From Melieria omissa (Eukaryota; Arthropoda; Insecta; Diptera; Ulidiidae), in the NCBI GenBank assembly GCA_963971225.1, contig OZ020267.1, forward strand, positions 114,772,936 to 114,836,935: a DNA stretch of 64,000 nt, in the 5' to 3' direction. Shown one piece after another: positions 24,567 through 36,300 of this stretch. Numbering within the stretch: the first letter of the stretch is position 1; every line of letters starts with the position of its first letter. The notes beneath the pieces are model-generated. The model saw only the letters and a list, made by a program, of their open reading frames with translations. It was not told the DNA's origin and did no database searches. Made by a program: the position numbers and the translations under genes.

Positions 24567-27500
24567 GTCATTTTCTTGTTGTTGTTGTTGTTGTTGTTCG
24601 AAGATGAAGAAATTTAAATTGCATCAAATGATTTCATGTGAGATTCACATCCAGGTTTTTTGACGTTTGAAAGTTAAAAATACGCAAGATTGTTGGTAAC
24701 TTCAGATGCCAGGAGACTCTTTAAGTTTTTGAAATTTCAATAAAACCGACCAACAAATGGCATATAAGTAATGCCAGTCAGTCGTATAAGAACATTCGAT
24801 TCAACAAATCGATCCTCATCCTTATGCTAAAATTAAGGATTGGATCAATCGATGCATAGATGGCAGACATAATACCAAACGTTTCCTTTGGTTTCTTTTC
24901 ACTTTCAATGAAGTGGTGCTGTAAATGTTAGTATGTACATAGGTCTGTTTGTACATATGTACCTACATGGAATTAAAATTATAAAGATTTTTTAGGATGT
25001 CATGTATGCTGGTATAACTCGTGTAATGCTATGAAAGCCATTAAACGTCAGTTGCCACAATAAGCACTTTCAATAGCTCAAACTATCAATAAATTTCGAA
25101 TTGAAACTTTTAAAACGGCTTCGAATGGATATTATCGATTCCCGACCATTACTTAGGGGGGTTTCTTACAAAGGGTGATAAATAAAAATTTCTTCAAGTC
25201 ATCTTCCACAATGCAACGAGTTTTCCTTACACTCAATTGCCGGCTCAGTGTGGGGAAATTCACACCAGTCGACATGGTTGGGGTGCTGGGTTCACTGATA
25301 CCTACGCTAATTGCGCTTAATTCGTACAAAGGAGCCCGCATCGCAGCAATCGTATTTCAGTTGGGCTGTCGTTTTGTTTTAGAGCGCTGCGAACGCCTTC
25401 CACGAACGTCACTAATTGAGCGCAACTAAAGGATATGAGCGTACGGTTCTTTTTATAGTCTCCAATCGCCAATCGACATGCGATCAATACGCCAGCTCTG
25501 GCTGCCATCATCCATAACGCGCGCACGATTGCGTCTACGGGCTTTGTTATTGCTATTGTTGGCGTATTTTTTTTTATTACACATACATACGTACGTTTGG
25601 CCGGATATTGCTGATTTCTTGAAGATTATGAATATTTGTTATTTTCTGTGCAGCTGATCGGCGCCGATCTGTGAGTTATTACTGGGTGGTGCGCTACTAT
25701 GTGGCTGGGTTCGTGGCCGCTGTCGGCGAGCGTTTGTTAATTAAATCGCACAGGATGTTATCGATCATCGAAGGAAGTGTACGTTCGATTTGAATGTATT
25801 CGCGATCGAGCGCAAAGCACATTAATCAACTGCTTTATTACTGCTATAAATTGATATAATGAGCTTGCAACTCCCCGTTGTGATTGTGGGTGTTTAGAGT
25901 GCTTGACGCGGGCGATTCTAGTCGGCTTGAGTTGAGCGCAATTGATTTATTTCGAGTTCAGCGACACCAAGTTTGGCTGTCATAAAGCTGAAACACCCAA
26001 TTGCCAGAGTTGATGGAATGAGTAATCGGCAAAAACTCAATTATTATGTTTTCATAGCATAGGAAGCTGCGCTGTGGTGGCAAAAGCAAAAATTGTTCAA
26101 GTTTAACTTTACTCACTTTATTAGTTTATTTATTTGCCGCGTTATAAGCGAAGTAAAATTCTCACAAAGTGCTTAAAGATAAATACACAAGTGGGCCCTT
26201 CGACCAGCGTTTGAGAAATTTAATTAAATGACAACCGTCTCATACAAGTTGTCAACCAGGCATAACAAATTGCACCATTCCCCCCAACTAGTTTATCCTC
26301 CCAACAAGCCCAGTTAGTGCCATATTGACGCTCGAGTAAATATCACTTACAGTTGTGCACAGAAATTATTATCCAATATGGAGAAACCTTTATCACGTTC
26401 ACGTGATTCCCAGCGGTGACAGTTAACCGCTACGCCACACGTTTTTAAACCTTTTCCGAAGCGACAAGCGACAATTGCCATATGCCGTTTGCATACCCCG
26501 TTCCGGCAGCGGCCCCTCCCACCGCCAGCAGCGCCATTTGCGCGTAGTGCCCACGCCATGCGGTCTGTCTTCGACACTATCCAATCCATTTGCGATAAGC
26601 GTTTCCGAAACGTGACTGAATCAATTTCCACTCAGGTCCACACAAGGCACACCTCCGCCCCATCGTCGTCACACGAATGCTTTTTGCTTTCGTCGTTTGT
26701 GTTTTGTTTTGTTTTTGTTTTTCTGCTTAGTGCCAACCAGTCAACTTGTCATAATAAGAAGAAATATTTGCAAAAATATCTTTATTGATGAAATTGCGTC
26801 GCTTGACGTTTTATCTAATAGATATCCCAGCACACATTCGCCGGAACACCTTCGGCGAGCTGCGTCTGAGCGCTAGAAAGTAGACAAGCACACACAAATT
26901 GCAGACGAGGGAATTGCAGCTGCAAAGCTATTCGCATAAAAGATACATGCGGCCACATATTTTTATTGTAAAATTTTAAGAAGATTGCGACTGTGACATG
27001 AGTAACCCTTCATGGCTGCATGGCGCTCATGCACGGTGTGACTGTAGTTGTAGCTTTGTTGGGTGCTGTGCAGACGCAGGTACCGCTGTCAACCGGACAC
27101 TTTGGGGATGTGAATACGCCCACGTCTCACACATTTCACTCGGGACATTTGCATATTAGACGAGGCAACATTTAAAATGACACTTGCCATGGACACGTGG
27201 AAAGTAATATTTCGTATTTAATTTCAATATTGGAAAATGTTTCGAAATGTGTGTGAGTGTGTGTGAAGATGTCGGTGCAGCCATGACATGATTTAAGTGA
27301 AATTTAACCACTTTGCTGAGTACATTCAGTGTTCTCTTACAATGAATATTTGATTGACACAATACATTGAATATTTGATGTAGGCTCTCCTACGCAGTGC
27401 AATAGGTTGACTTTTAAAAATTACGAGTTCAGCCTTCGGACCGTTTTTAATCAGTAGTTATTGTGTTAAAAATTGCATTATATGAGTTCGAATCTTATCC
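24567..27500. other. Intergenic stretch, no gene recognised
   Basis: It begins with a short GTT run (about 24577-24598). Palindromic GTACATATGTAC-type strings occur near 24950. Open frames up to about 99 codons without domains. Confidence 0.45.
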
Positions 27501-27514
27501 AACGTTGCACAAAA

Positions 27515-27600
27515 ACAACTATTTTTGGTGGCAAACCTCTGCGAATAAACTAATTATCTATGAAAAGCTGCCAAGCCGACGTTCGAAATCAGCAGAATAT
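27515..27600 (+). mobile_element. SINE 3' fragment, decayed
   Basis: GGCAAACCTCTGCGAATAAA, then CTATGAAAAGCTGCCAA and CGTTCGAAATC parallel the GGCAAACTTCTGAGAGTAAA, CTATGAAAAAGCTCCCAA and CGTTCGGAATC string in the SINE at 33355-33672. The Tc1-like element at 27602 inserted at its right edge. Confidence 0.45.
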
Positions 27601-27601
27601 A

Positions 27602-28174
27602 CAGGGTGGGGGAAAGTTTCTGCATACATCGTTTTAATTGTAATATAGTTAAAATTCTGATTGCTTGTTTTATTTGAAAACGAAATGGGGAAATCCCCAA
27701 TAATGTGATGGTTTGAAAGTCCTAAGCAATTCGCTCGTACATCAACAGTGATTTTAATGCAGGACTGTGCGCGTTGTCATACGGCGAAACAGTCAATAAG
27801 TGTTACTAAAAGTCTATTTAAGGTAGTATGGGAAGACTGGCCGCGAAATTCGCCAAATCTTAATCCTATTGAACATATCTGTTCCAGGTTTCAAGATTCA
27901 GTATTTCGAAGTCCAAAACCTGCCAATAGACTTCAACTCATTGAGAGATTAAAACAAGAGTGGGATGCCATATCATTGGCCGAAGCGTCGGTCTTGTGCG
28001 AAAGTTTTCGAGTCCTAGAGTGCTCCAAAAAATTGGCACACATACACAATATGAATGTACAATTGAATTGTGCTTGGATATGATTTAGTGGTTTAAATAA
28101 AAAAACTTTGAAAAGCAATACAAATGATCCTTAAGGGTGTTTTTTTTTTATGCAGAAACTTTCCGCACACCCTG
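27602..28174 (+). mobile_element. Internally deleted Tc1-like element
   Basis: The terminal inverted repeats are CAGGGTGGGGGAAAGTTTCT on the left and, read inward from the right, CAGGGTGTGCGGAAAGTTTC. TA flanks both ends (27600-27601 and 28175-28176). It encodes only the C-terminal part of a Tc1-type transposase, so most of the 5' coding region is deleted. Confidence 0.88.
27748..28083 (+). pseudogene. Tc1-like transposase C-terminal fragment
   Basis: An open frame of about 111 codons containing LMQDCARCHTAK, which carries the second catalytic Asp, and WPRNSPNLNPIEHI, which carries the catalytic Glu. The DNA-binding domain and first catalytic Asp are absent. The retained frame is uninterrupted, suggesting a fairly young deletion derivative that could be moved only by a transposase supplied elsewhere. 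Confidence 0.82.
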
Positions 28175-28176
28175 TA

Positions 28177-29970
28177 TTAAGTTCCTTACTTTCATGAAAA
28201 AGGTCGAAAACACAACGCACTCGAAAATTAAAAAAACAGTTGTTGTTGGAGCAGTCGGCTTTTCGACTGACAGAAAGTCGGTTGAGAGAATTATATTTCA
28301 TATTTTATTATATTTAACTTATTATTTCATTGTTTTATTTTGCCTACTTACCATCCGAAAGTTGACTAATTATATGTTGAAACTATTCAAACACAACGAG
28401 TTTTATTTGAGAATTTTTTATTTAAGTTTTCGTTTTTTTACCCGTTCACTCTGTTAGTCGGCTTAAGGCATCAACAAGGCTTCTCCGGTTCGATCCGTCT
28501 CGATGAGTTATTGTCAGCAGTTAATTTGCATTAAATTGACCTTCTTCAAATGATTTTCAGATGTCTGCGACTACTATTGCGTTATGGGTTCCAGTCAATA
28601 AGATGGTAGCCCTACGGCAACAACAAAAATTCGATGTATTTAGGCTGCGTGCAATTTCTTTAACCCGCAATGCAAATGCCGTCTTATGTGGGAGAATATA
28701 TTTGTCGTAACAAATTGGGCAATGCTACAGAATTATTCCAACATGTAAACATACACAGATTGTTGCATTTAGCAGTGGCGGATTGGTTTTGGGGGTTGAA
28801 ACCCCCCTGAAAATAAGAGTCAACTTTAAAACTACATACAAATTAAAAGGAATATAGATTAATTTTTATGAATATTAAAGAACTACTTTTTGAAAACCCA
28901 CAAAATACTTTTCTGAAACCACCCCTGGCATTTATTATGACTGGCCAGTGAGCTGCTATCGACTGACTGTCACCACAGTTCTTGCCTAAACCATGAATCC
29001 ATATCGCAGTTGAATAAGTGCAGTTCAAAAAGTTTCATATTATTTTGGATTTGAAAGTAGTCTTTTTTGCTTTCAATAAATTCATTTTATTATTTCAAAA
29101 CATAAAATTGTTTTAAGCTATTTAAGAATTATTTAACATTAAATGAACATAAGTGAATATACATTTATGTCTGTATTTATAATAGTGATAAAAAAGTATT
29201 TAATTAGACTAAATCTTTGGAATGATATAATATCAAAAAATTTCGTAATACTTGTACAGCATGAAAAAATTCACAAGTAGTTAGCTAACTAGAAGCGAGA
29301 ATGCAATCGTTCATATTGATCCATTTCAATTTACACTCGTAGATGCGTCAATATGAATCGCTGGATTTTCGTACATTTATAAATTTGATTCTTTTACAAT
29401 TAGTTGGGCTTACTTTACACGTTCGCAATGTACACAGGGCAATTTCGAATTATATACAAAACCGAAAGGGGAGGAGGCTAAACAACGTCTTTACATGTAC
29501 GTATGTATGTGTGCGTGTGTGGGTTGTGTGCCAGGTGTTGCAGTTAAAATTTCGGCACAGTGATTTGTTGGTGTCGGAGGTGCACTTAGCTTGCATTGGA
29601 ATTAAATTAAAATTTCGAAAAAAGCTTAAATCAATTTGAACTAAGCACAACATTTTCTTTGGCAACACTGGACAATTTCTCATATGATTTTGTATATTTA
29701 GATTGGAATCGGTACTTAGAAGCAGACTAATCGAAGATTCAATGCATCTTTGGAAAATTCATTCTCTAGATTAAAACTTTGAACTGCTCCTTGCATGATC
29801 TGCATTGGTATTACAGTTACATTTGTTGTTGTTGTAGTTATTGCACATACTCGTTGTTCTTTGGGTTTGTTCCTTATGTTGTTGTTCTTTGGTTGTAGCT
29901 ACAGCATTAGGTCGATCTTCAGGTGCTGCTGCTGTTGTTGTTGGTGTTGTTGTTGTTGTTGCTGCTGCTG
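28177..29970. other. Region downstream of the sens-2 stop codon
   Basis: AT-rich DNA that should include the 3' UTR and cleavage site of the minus-strand zinc-finger gene. On that strand an AATAAA lies near 29086-29091, a candidate but not a proven poly(A) signal. No other gene was recognised. Confidence 0.4.
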
Positions 29971-30341
29971 TTATACCAACAGCGACACCTTCTGGCAATT
30001 CATTGACGCCAACTGCACGTTGAGCGTTGAAGCGGCCGTGGCCGCTGTCACATTGTTGCTGTTGCCATGTGTCGCTTCGTGGTTGTTGGCTGCCGCTGCT
30101 GCTGCCGCCGCCGCCGCAGTCATGAACTCCATTTTGCCGCCCAGATTTCGCTCGATCAGCGGCCGCAAGTCGGTGTGCTGCGTCTCCTTGTGACGTCGCA
30201 GGTCCACCTTGCGCTGGAAGGCCTTGTGGCACAGCTTGCAGGAGAAAGGCTTGTAGCCGGTGTGCTTGCGCGAGTGCGTGATGAGGTTCGAGCTCTGGCT
30301 GAAGGCCTTGCCGCAGACTTGGCACTTGTGGGGTTTCTCAC
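29971..30341 (-). CDS. sens-2: sens-2-like exon 5 (residues 524-645; fingers 5 and 6, C-terminal tail)
   Basis: The acceptor GATTTGCAG precedes GTGAGAAACCC. It encodes [20 protein letters not shown] and [20 protein letters not shown], then QHTDL and a tail with a run of about twelve Ala followed by Asn/Thr-rich sequence. TAA lies at 29971-29973. The opposite strand shows long Cys- or Leu-rich open frames here, which are shadows of the GCN repeats. Confidence 0.92.
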
Positions 30342-33300
30342 CTGCAAATCGAAAGCGACAAACGACATTAAATCGAAACATGAATCAAGTCTTTAAAAAG
30401 CAGACGTAAAACAAAATATGGAAATGGCAGCCGAAATCTCGGGCATGCAAATGCTTTGAATGCAAAAATCGATAAAGCCATGAAATCTGCGAAAACTCTC
30501 AGCTTTCAGTCAAGCTTTATTTTTCGTTTCATTTTATTGCGCGATTGCTTGCTACCCAGCTTTAATGCTCTCCACGCTGGCTGGCACCGCCATCTTGCCG
30601 CAGCTACATCTGCATTTGTTATCTCAGTTTTGCAATCTTATGCACCGGCCGCTCCTCTCCCACCGAAATTCAGTCAACACACACATACACACACACACCA
30701 CAACGCAATCGACACCACGACCCACGCTTTTGCCACCACTAAGCGCGCTCATCACCACGTTCATCCGTTCGACATGCTCCAGACTACGCCAACCCCCCAA
30801 ATAGAACCTGACGGCACAGCCACCCTAACCACAACGTCGCTCAGTCGCTCTCACTCCATGCGCACATTTCAATTTGGCCCGTCTCTGTTGGTCTTATTGT
30901 TGGCGTTGTTGTTGCTGTAGGTGTTTAAATTTCAACATGCGGATCATCTGCGGTTTTGCGGTCGATTCCAGCAAAAAGCAAAAAACCAAAAAGCAACAAC
31001 ACCAAAAAACTGTCTGCGTATGTAGAAAAGTCTATGCGGCAGGCAGCATTTTTAAATCAAATTCTCGCTCGGCTGCCGTTCAAAGCATGCACGCAAAATG
31101 CTCAGCGTTGGACTGTTTCGGCAATCTGCTAGAAATTTATAAACGAAATATGTAATCGCCGAGATTAGGCGTGGAGTGGACTCAGATTTATTTTTTTCGT
31201 AACGTGAGCGCAACGCTTTTTATTTATTCGGTATTAGCCACAATTGCTGCGATAAGACGGCGCAAATGGTTGCTCGGCTACTGTAGGCTCGCAGACTCAG
31301 TTAAGTCATAGGGAATTTATTTTAAGAACCGCTGACAGTGCGCAATATATCTTCTTCGATAAGCAATTTCATTTATTGAAAATTGCGAAAATTTGCAGTT
31401 AATATTGATTTGCTCGAAGTGATATAGTAATTAATTGAAACACCTTCAGTATATTTCTGAATTCACTCTAGATATGTTTTCAGAATGCTATATGCCTGCA
31501 GTCTTTCAGCGGGCGCTCTTATTAAAGACGTCCTTAATAATGTACAGAGTACATTTCTTTTCCTTCCGTTAGAGTAGGGAAAAAAATCAGAATTCTCATT
31601 TATTACGGGCTTGAATGCTGAAAGCAGTAATGTGTCTTGCGGGAACGAAAGCAGACTAAATCAATTTAATGTGATTTATCTTTCCCCACTACTACCAGAA
31701 CCACTTAATGCACCGAAAAAGAACAAAAAAACAAAAGTTTATTTAACTTTGCAAAAAGTGGAAAGGACATAAAAACCAAAGAAAAGGATTCCTTGATTCC
31801 AGCTGGCACACACACAGCTCCTGCTGCCACGTCCGCAGAGACACAAGTTGTGAGTATATAACCAGAAACACACACACACATGCATACATGCATAGAACAC
31901 TTTATATACTTCATAGCAGAAAAGCTGAAAGCACAACAAGCGAAAACGCCAGCAGAAGCGGACGTAAAATTAGAAGAATAATAGAAGAAAGCAGCGCAGA
32001 AGAAAACAAAGATTTAAAAGAATTTCTACAATGTGATGCAATAAAAATGCTTGAAGGGCTTTTTGCCGCTCACACTCGTGCGCCATGATTCGTTGCGTTC
32101 GAGCTTTTTTATTGTTCTGTCGTTTTGTTGAAGGGCGAGGTGGCGCGAGGGCGTGGTCGAGGGAGTCGGTAGTGCGGCGCTGAGGAGCCGCCGTATGGGA
32201 CTTGCTGCTGTATTGTTGTGCGCCTCCATATTCGGGAGTTTCTGTGTGTGTAAGTGAAGGGGGGGGGGGGGGGCAACTATGTGTGCGTGTGTTTGTGCAT
32301 GGCACTCGTTAGTTCTCGTTTCTTGCTGTGATAAATAATAAAAGCTGCTCTATAATCTCTGCGACTACGTGACGTTATTTGTTCCGATAGTGCACGAACG
32401 TGCTTAGAGTGCACGCCGAAGGGGTTGCTGTGCTGTGCGTACCGACTGTTGGCGCGACGTCAGCGTAGGTACTTGACTGACGCATGGACCGACCCGCCGA
32501 CGGGCTGGCTGACTATCTGCCGGTTGAATAGATTGGCGCGAGAGCTGGTAACGCTCCCTAACGAATCTTGGCCTCTGCTTGTCTGCGCATTTGGTATGCG
32601 TGCGAGCGTTTGTGCAGCGCCGCATCGCCCCACTCTGGGCCCGCTCGCCGGCTAAAATGAATCTGAAGACTGAAGCGGCAGAAAGCCGAATCAGAGCGCA
32701 TCCCAACGGTCGAACGTTCACAATCACATCGCTGCAATTCCATTATGTATCCTCACTCGGCGGCGCTAGCAGCAGCTGTGCTGTAACTTGGCGTGGGGCG
32801 AGGCGGCGTTGTTGTTGCTACGAACTGGAGATTGGGGCAAGAGTTGGACGTGCCGTTGAGTGGCGGCGCTCGATGGGAATGGAAAGTTCTTGTCTGTGAT
32901 TGTGTTTTTTATGTATTTTCTACATTATATACACAGAATTTTTCGTGGGGCATTTGTACGTGTACATAGGGAAATGTGGCGAGGGCACTGCAGGGCCCAC
33001 ATGCAGGAGGAGAGTAGAGGAGAGCGTGCAGCAATGAGAAAACGAAACCTAAGAAATCACAACCATCTCTGGGATAAATAATGCTTTGGTGTTTTAAATG
33101 CTACACAAAAAATTTGCCATAAAAATGGCGCTGACTATGTTCGGTTCACAGCTCCACATTTAAACAGTAAAGTCCGTTAAACGATTTAATAGATAGATTT
33201 AAAAGATGGATAAATGTCGAGGATAATTTATAAAACTGATTATTCAAGGCATTCACGTACAAGGTTCGCCTTAACAAGGTCCGACCTTAATTTCGATATA

Positions 33301-36300
33301 GCACGACAAGTTATGAATAAATGTGGTCATTATTTAGGACAGATATATATAATCTCTTGCAGCCGCTGTAGCTCAGCTGGTTAGTGCGTTGGGCCACGAG
33401 TCGATTGCGACGCTCGAACCTAGGTTTAAGACTCCGCTGCTGCTTACACCGAAAAACAACAATTCTTCTTTCGGCGGCTGTCCTCATAGCAGGAAATGGC
33501 AAACTTCTGAGAGTAAAAATTGCCTATGAAAAAGCTCCCAACTCGCCGTTCGGAATCGGCATAAAAATGTAGGTCCCTTCCACCCACAAATTCAAATACA
33601 CAAATTCACACGCACAGCACGGGTGGTTGCGGTTGCTCGTAATCGGGCTGTCGTGCCAGTCAAGAAGAAGAAGATATATAATCTACAGACCGTAATTGAT
33701 GTTCATTTAGGGATATAATTATTTTATTTTTTGTATTATAGTTTCAGTTCAGAGTATGGAATCCTTCAACAAATTGCAGGACCAAACCTTAACCCTTTCA
33801 GTCACAATGTCCAATATATTGAACTACAGCCCATACAATTCATACAGAACGGGTTTATTTTCTTGTCGGAAAGGGTTAACATTACTAGACATTAATTTAT
33901 GGGCTACTCTGGCTAACAAAATCTCTAAGAGTAATATTGCCATGAAAATATTAAAATGTTAAATCAGAGAAACGCTTTTTTTTAACTAAAAATCTGTGAA
34001 GGAGACTAATTTTCAAGCTGTGAGCCATTGGTAAAAGAGAAACATTTCACATTCCAAAGTATGAAAGTAAAATTGACAGAACGATTCATTTAAATGGTTT
34101 CATCTTATTTCTGCAAAGAGGTTTTCACAACAATCAAATGCTTTCATTTCCTACGTACATTGATATTTATTCAACTACTTACAGCTGCTTGCTCAAGTTT
34201 ATGCAATCCATTTGCTTTCAACATTTAGTTCAGATTTGAAAATCAATAATACCGCACTTTATTTTTATGCCTCGGTAGAGTTTTCCCCACAAAAAATGAA
34301 AACGGAACAGACGGCCCATTCGCCGCCGCCGCCTACACGCTGGCATCCCATTAACACGGAAACGCTTGAGGCTATTGATTTTCCCTATCAGCCGCTGTCA
34401 TAAATAAATCTGTGTGCATACGAAAGCGAAAATCAGAAAGCGTGTTTTTTCTGCTCGGCATTAATATGAAACGGTGGGTAGGCGAGGCCTTGGCGGCGCG
34501 TTGGATATTGCGGCGTGCAGCGCAAAAATGCGAAAGCGAATATTGCGTGGCCATGTCTCGGACTTGGTTCGACGCCACGGCCGCAACAAAACTCTACAAT
34601 GATCCGTAAGCCAGGCGGAAAACGATGCGAGCCGGGAAGCAGAAGCGGTGGGCGCACAGAATACCGAAATCGAAGACAAAAACGATAAAAGAGTCTGGCA
34701 GACGCACGGCGACGTCAACGGCTGGCTGCCACGGCCAGCAAAACACTTTGCTCCGCGCCGCGCTAAACACTTGGAGTTAAAGTTATTATCTCTGCCATTT
34801 GTTAAACTGATTTACGGAAGTGCTGCAGGGCACTCTTGTGTTTTCATTTTTTCGCCGTTCTTTCGTTTACGAGCGCGGCGCATATGCTTGCCTGGCCAGC
34901 GGCAAAGTGGAACTTGCGGCGGCACTGCTGCGCGCCGACGAGCGGCGGCCAGCGCGCGCCAGTCTTTTGTGCCAGTGCCAATGACGCGGTGCGTATTCGT
35001 ATTCCAGTGCTCCGGCCTGCTCAGGCTCACACTGAGATTCAGATTCATCCAAAATGGCAGCCAACGCGCAGGCACCAATTCGAGCAAGCTGTGTTGTTGT
35101 TGTTGTTGTTTGCATTGCTGAGGCGTAGGAAATGGCTGCCGAGCGATGGTGTGGCGCGCAGTGGGCTGGTGGGGAGATGGCGCGCTGGAGTAGCTGTGAG
35201 CGAAATGGGGTGTGTTCTCTCAGCTGTGCCACAATGCCGGCGCGTGTGAGTGTACGTTCGTGAGTGCCATTTATTCAATTGAACTCGTACATGGACGAGT
35301 GAGCGTGTGCTTGTGTGAGTGAGCTGCACGCAGGAGCGTAAATTTCCAAGAATAAAATAGAAAATCAAAATCCCCTGACTAAATTTTTCATTGGTTGGCT
35401 GTGATTTGGGCGCTCGTTTGTACTCGTATGCGTCTGACAGCAATACATGCACAGTTTTGTATTTGTGTGGAAGAATTTTAATATGCATTTGTACTGCGCG
35501 TGTTTGTGTGTGTGTGTAGATTTTATTTCCACGACAGTTTTCCAGTGTAAGCCAGATTTTTATGTTAGTCCAAAGAGAGGAGGGGGGGGGGTGACATTTT
35601 GGGGTGCTGTCGGTGCACCGTGTTGGGGTTTGTGTCTGTATGAGTGCCGACTGTGTGTCCTTGCGCGGCTGCATGGATTCGGTAGTGTAGGTGTATTGGG
35701 CTCCTGCGACACTGTCAACTTTACAGATTATAGCGAGTACTGTTCGGATGGAGACTTGGCTCTGCCTCGTAAAACGAGTAAGTGTCATCATTGTTCACTT
35801 GGGGACGACTGCTGGCTGTCGTTATTGTGTCGGATTTTTACGAGACAATGATGGTTGGAAAATTTCTTCATCAAGTGCCAAGGATTTCTAAATGGAATAT
35901 GTTAACTTGCGCCAAAGAAAAGTAGAAGTGGTTCATAATGCGAGAAGGTTGCTAAAGTGTTCCAATATTAATGTTACAGTTCGGCTTTGACACTGTTAAA
36001 GCCAGCAGGAACTTTATGTTTGCTTCGAGCACTTACCAAGTCGATAATGAATGTAGTCAGATCCACTAAATGTAATGTTGACTTGTCAATTATAATTATT
36101 ATACTTTTTTTTTTAATTTTGCCCTTATATTTAATACTATATAATCGTATTTATTGGACAATATTTCTTATAAAGTGCCTCTGCCGGGTCGAACAAGAGT
36201 CCAATCAGACCCACTAGATGCAATTTTGACTCGTCACTTTAAAAGTCAACGTTAACCCTTATGTGTGTGATGGGGTACCCGGGTACCCAAATCACTTTGA

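Noticed and set aside
28765..28935. hAT-like end CAGTGGCGGATTGG followed by a GGGGGTTGAAACCCCC palindrome
   Set aside because: No matching right terminus or 8-bp duplication could be located.
29795..30193. Cys-rich plus-strand frame opposite sens-2 exon 5
   Set aside because: It is the antisense reading of Gln/Thr/Ala repeat codons of the real exon.
33361..33432. Canonical tRNA gene
   Set aside because: A-box-like and B-box-like sequences exist, but the arms do not form a full cloverleaf and the element has a SINE body, tail and target duplication.
35045..35791. 248-codon open frame on the minus strand in intron 4
   Set aside because: Composition is driven by CA/TG and GTT repeats, it has no domain, and it overlaps open frames on the other strand.
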